Translations under genes and position numbers: made by a program | Notes under the pieces: model-generated | Databases searched by the model: none | What the model was told of the DNA's origin: nothing | Seen by the model: only the letters and a program-made list of their open reading frames with translations | NCBI GenBank assembly: GCA_902470265.1 | Contig: CABRFW010000069.1 | Location: 1-7,807, forward strand | DNA: 7,807 bases | Direction: 5' to 3' | DNA from: an uncultured Collinsella sp. | Lineage (GTDB): Bacteria > Actinomycetota > Coriobacteriia > Coriobacteriales > Coriobacteriaceae | Part shown: positions 6,219 through 7,807 of the stretch, piece after piece | Position numbering within the stretch: the stretch's first letter is position 1 | How the letters are laid out: every line of letters starts with the position of its first letter

Positions 6219-6266
6219 TGCTGCTCCATTCTCTGCCGATATTTGCAGGAATTATGTTGAAACCAT

Positions 6267-6286
6267 TTTCGTTCATTTTCTTTTTG
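6267..6286 (+). promoter_or_regulatory. Candidate DeoR-family operator A
   Basis: The T-rich direct-repeat-like block TTTCGTTCATTTTCTTTTTG resembles the AgaR-type operator beginning TTTCRTTTYRTTTY (recalled from the literature): about 17 of 20 positions agree with the recalled 20-position core. It lies 48 bp before the DeoR start codon, over the -35 region of a possible deoR promoter with -10 CATAAT (minus strand, 6251-6256). Confidence 0.5.
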
Positions 6287-6300
6287 AGTAAGAAAACGCC

Positions 6301-6320
6301 TTTCGATTACTTATCTTTTC
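6301..6320 (+). promoter_or_regulatory. Candidate DeoR-family operator B
   Basis: TTTCGATTACTTATCTTTTC is a second, weaker copy of operator A in the same orientation, 34 bp further on. It directly abuts TATAAA (6321-6326), a -10-like box pointing toward the aldolase, so binding here would affect aldolase transcription if that box is used. Confidence 0.4.
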
Positions 6321-6462
6321 TATAAAAGAAAGCCACTCGACGCTCAAAACTCAATATCGAACACGTGCGCTCGGCAAAAAACCCTTCCGTTTGCTTTTCA
6401 AAAATGAAGGCTCGACCTAGCGCAACGACAATATCTCGTGCATTTATGCCCGCCGAATTTCA

Positions 6463-6468
6463 TACAAT
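6463..6468 (+). promoter_or_regulatory. Candidate -10 box for the aldolase gene
   Basis: TACAAT (5 of 6 match to TATAAT) lies 85 bp before the aldolase start; the -35 is poor. TATAAA at 6321-6326 is the alternative and would give a leader of about 225 nt. Confidence 0.35.
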
Positions 6469-6553
6469 GAGCGCAGCAAAACGCAAGGTAAAACGCCTTG
6501 TGAACAACTACGCCCGATGTCCAGATGCGGGCGAGGGAGAGGAGCAAACGCTC

Positions 6554-7411
6554 ATGGCACTTGTTACCACCGAAAAGATGCTCAAGGACGCTCAGGCCGG
6601 CCACTACGCTGTTGGTGCTTTCAACGTCGAGAACCTCGAGTTTGTTATGGCCGTTCTGGCCGCTGCCGAGGAGACCAAGTCCCCCGTCATCATGCAGACC
6701 ACCCCGGGCACCATCAAGACCGCTGGTCTGGACTACTTCTACGGCATGGTCAAGGCTGCCGCCGAGCGCGCTTCCGTGCCCGTCGCTCTGCACCTCGATC
6801 ACGGCGATGGCTATGACCGCTGCATGCAGGCTTTCCGCACGGGCTACACCTCTGTCATGATTGACGGTTCGCACGAGTCCTTCGAGGACAACATCGCCCT
6901 GACCAAGTCCGTCGCCGATGCTGGCCGCGCCATGGGCGTGCCCGTCGAGGCTGAGCTCGGTAAGGTTGGCGGCAAGGAGGACGACGGCCCCGCGGTTGAG
7001 GGCGAGAGCCCCTACACCGATCCGGCCGAGGCCAAGGAGTTCGTCGAGCGCACCGGCTGCACCTCCCTCGCTATTGGCGTTGGCACCAGCCACGGCGTGT
7101 ACACGAGCGATCCGCACATCGAGCAGTCCGTGGTCAAGGCTATCCGCGACGCCGTCGACGTGCCGCTGGTTCTGCACGGCACCTCCGGTGTGCCCGATGA
7201 GCAGGTTGCCGAGGCTGTGAAGAACGGTATCTGCAAGGTCAACTACGCCACCGAGCTGCGTCAGGCCTACACCAAGGGCTTCATGGCCTACATGGCCGAG
7301 AACCCTGCCTGCTTCGATCCCAAGAAGCCGGCCAAGGAGGGCATGCGTGAGATCACCGAGCTGGTTAAGATCCGCATGACCAACCTCAACTCTGTGGGCA
7401 AAGCAGAGTAA
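6554..7411 (+). CDS. Class II ketose-1,6-bisphosphate aldolase, GatY/KbaY-like
   Basis: Zinc-dependent aldolase that splits fructose- or tagatose-1,6-bisphosphate into dihydroxyacetone phosphate and glyceraldehyde 3-phosphate. The 285-residue length is typical of class IIB enzymes. Key residues are in place: D82 (proton donor) and H83 in HLDHG, E134 in EAELG, and zinc ligands H180 (GTSHG) and H208 (LHGTSG). N230 in KVNYATEL contacts the substrate. Several segments match GatY/KbaY tagatose-bisphosphate aldolases, as I recall them, better than Bacillus FbaA: PGTIKTAG (51-58), GVGTSHGVY, HGTSG rather than HGGTG, and NGICKVNYATEL. Start ATG 6554 has AGGGAGAGGAG 9 nt upstream. Codons are strongly biased (AAG, GAG, CTG, ATC almost throughout), suggesting high expression, so it could also be the main glycolytic aldolase. 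Fructose versus tagatose substrate is unresolved, hence no symbol. Confidence 0.93.
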   Translation: MALVTTEKMLKDAQAGHYAVGAFNVENLEFVMAVLAAAEETKSPVIMQTTPGTIKTAGLDYFYGMVKAAAERASVPVALHLDHGDGYDRCMQAFRTGYTSVMIDGSHESFEDNIALTKSVADAGRAMGVPVEAELGKVGGKEDDGPAVEGESPYTDPAEAKEFVERTGCTSLAIGVGTSHGVYTSDPHIEQSVVKAIRDAVDVPLVLHGTSGVPDEQVAEAVKNGICKVNYATELRQAYTKGFMAYMAENPACFDPKKPAKEGMREITELVKIRMTNLNSVGKAE

Positions 7412-7444
7412 CAGCAAGGGTACTCCGACTCGCCACATATCCCG

Positions 7445-7569
7445 GGGAGGGACGAGGGCTTAGTTCCCCAATCGTCCTCGGGCATGCAAAAAGCCTCGCT
7501 GCGCACTTCGTGCGGCGAGGCTTTTTGCCCCCTGCGGAAAGATTGGGAAACTAAGCCCTCGTCCCTCCC
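7445..7569. repeat. 29-bp inverted repeat enclosing a terminator
   Basis: Arms at 7445-7473 and 7541-7569 are reverse complements at 28 of 29 positions; the one difference still allows a G-U pair. The left arm starts GGGAGGGACGAGGGCTTAG. The 67-bp spacer holds a complete terminator hairpin. The whole 125 bp could fold into one long two-part hairpin, or extrude as a cruciform. It could be a dispersed fold-back element or a reinforced terminator between convergent genes. Confidence 0.85.
7488..7526. terminator. Bidirectional intrinsic terminator after the aldolase
   Basis: The 12-bp stem AAAAAGCCTCGC / GCGAGGCTTTTT (7488-7499 and 7515-7526) has an inner GCAC-TTC-GTGC hairpin. A and T runs at the two ends give a U tract for either direction. 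It lies 77 bp after the aldolase stop and faces the partial minus-strand gene at the window end. Confidence 0.9.
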
Positions 7570-7650
7570 AGGTTGACCTACTCGAGGTCGTCGCCCTTGT
7601 GGCGTTGGGGCGGAAAGGATGGGGTGCGAGGGGCGCTTTGTTGGTGGGGG

Positions 7651-7807
7651 TTAGTATGCCCGGGCTTGGTTGGGGAATGACTTGTTTAGGGATGCCTGGA
7701 GCTTTTCGAACGATGCTCGCAAGTTGTGCCTCTGGTTGGTCGAGCGTTTGGCTTTTGTGGTGGGGGAGTCGAGGAGGCCGTTTCTCTGTGTCGGGGGGAA
7801 GGAGAAA
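7651..7807 (-). CDS. Possible C-terminal end of an unidentified gene (partial)
   Basis: The minus-strand frame is open from the window edge to TAA at 7651-7653, giving 51 residues ending NLRASFEKLQASLNKSFPNQ plus ARAY. About three quarters of its codons end in G or C, as in neighbouring genes, and the polar, basic, helical-looking composition is protein-like. It is convergent with the aldolase gene, and the terminator between them would serve both. No family is recognised and no start is visible. The 81 bp between this stop and the inverted repeat (7570-7650) hold nothing recognisable. Confidence 0.4.
   Translation of the reverse strand, partial: FSFPPTQRNGLLDSPTTKAKRSTNQRHNLRASFEKLQASLNKSFPNQARAY

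Larger units (their letters stand above)
6219..6553. other. Divergent control region between DeoR and aldolase genes
   Basis: This 335-bp gap has no convincing gene; the open frame running into the aldolase from 6365 lacks a ribosome site and is more AT-rich. It holds the two T-rich operator candidates annotated separately, and a third weaker match, TTCCGTTTGCTTTTC, near 6385-6399. On the minus strand CATAAT (6251-6256) could be the deoR -10. On the plus strand two -10-like boxes are visible, TATAAA (6321-6326) and TACAAT (6463-6468), both without a good -35. A purine-rich site AGGGAGAGGAG (6534-6544) serves the aldolase. Confidence 0.5.

Noticed and set aside
5484..6260. 258-codon plus-strand open frame inside the DeoR gene
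   Set aside because: Antisense shadow rich in G, H and V; the minus strand has the full DeoR domain order.
6482..6494. Leader hairpin CAAGG/CCTTG before the aldolase as a riboswitch or attenuator
   Set aside because: Only about 5-6 bp with no conserved riboswitch features and no U tract; likely chance.
6365..6553. 63-codon N-terminal extension of the aldolase
   Set aside because: No ribosome site, different base composition, and class II aldolases start with the MALVTTEKML-type segment found at 6554.
6398..7438. 346-codon minus-strand open frame antisense to the aldolase gene
   Set aside because: It is the shadow of a strongly biased GC-rich gene. Its translation is low-complexity (rich in G, L, V, H) and has no recognisable domain, while the plus strand has full catalytic motifs.

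Overview
The window is 7.8 kb of GC-rich bacterial chromosome. It has strong GC bias at third codon positions, AGGAGG-type ribosome binding sites, an oxygen-scavenging flavodiiron protein, and sugar-catabolic genes each paired with a local regulator. This fits a strict anaerobe of the Actinomycetota, most likely a gut Coriobacteriia such as Collinsella. That placement is inference from gene content and style; there is no rRNA or other marker here.

Layout. (1) 1-2576: a galactokinase gene (minus strand) diverges from a LacI-family regulator gene (plus strand). The 338-bp gap holds three copies of a CG-centred LacI-type operator; two of them form a perfect 18-bp inverted repeat that brackets the likely galK promoter. 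(2) 2637-3932: a monocistronic A-type flavodiiron protein with its own extended -10 promoter and a strong terminator. (3) 3933-5410: an island with an orphan AAA+ ATPase carrying a C-terminal winged helix. A 19-bp tandem repeat lies directly upstream of it. A two-copy repeat of nested inverted repeats lies downstream, at a spacing of exactly 81 bp. The island is bracketed by two near-identical terminator hairpins in opposite orientation, and its codon usage differs from its neighbours. (4) 5415-7411: a DeoR-family repressor (minus) diverges from a class II ketose-bisphosphate aldolase (plus) that resembles GatY/KbaY tagatose-1,6-bisphosphate aldolases. T-rich DeoR/AgaR-like operators lie between them. 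(5) 7412-7807: a terminator hairpin nested inside a 29-bp near-perfect inverted repeat, then the probable C-terminal end of a minus-strand gene that runs off the window.

How the genes work together: GalK with its LacI regulator, and the aldolase with its DeoR regulator, form two locally controlled sugar modules, galactose phosphorylation and cleavage of a ketose bisphosphate. The flavodiiron protein is an independent oxygen/NO defence gene. The ATPase island is the least explained part and the best candidate for something undescribed. Its function cannot be read from the sequence, but its set of repeats is unusual.
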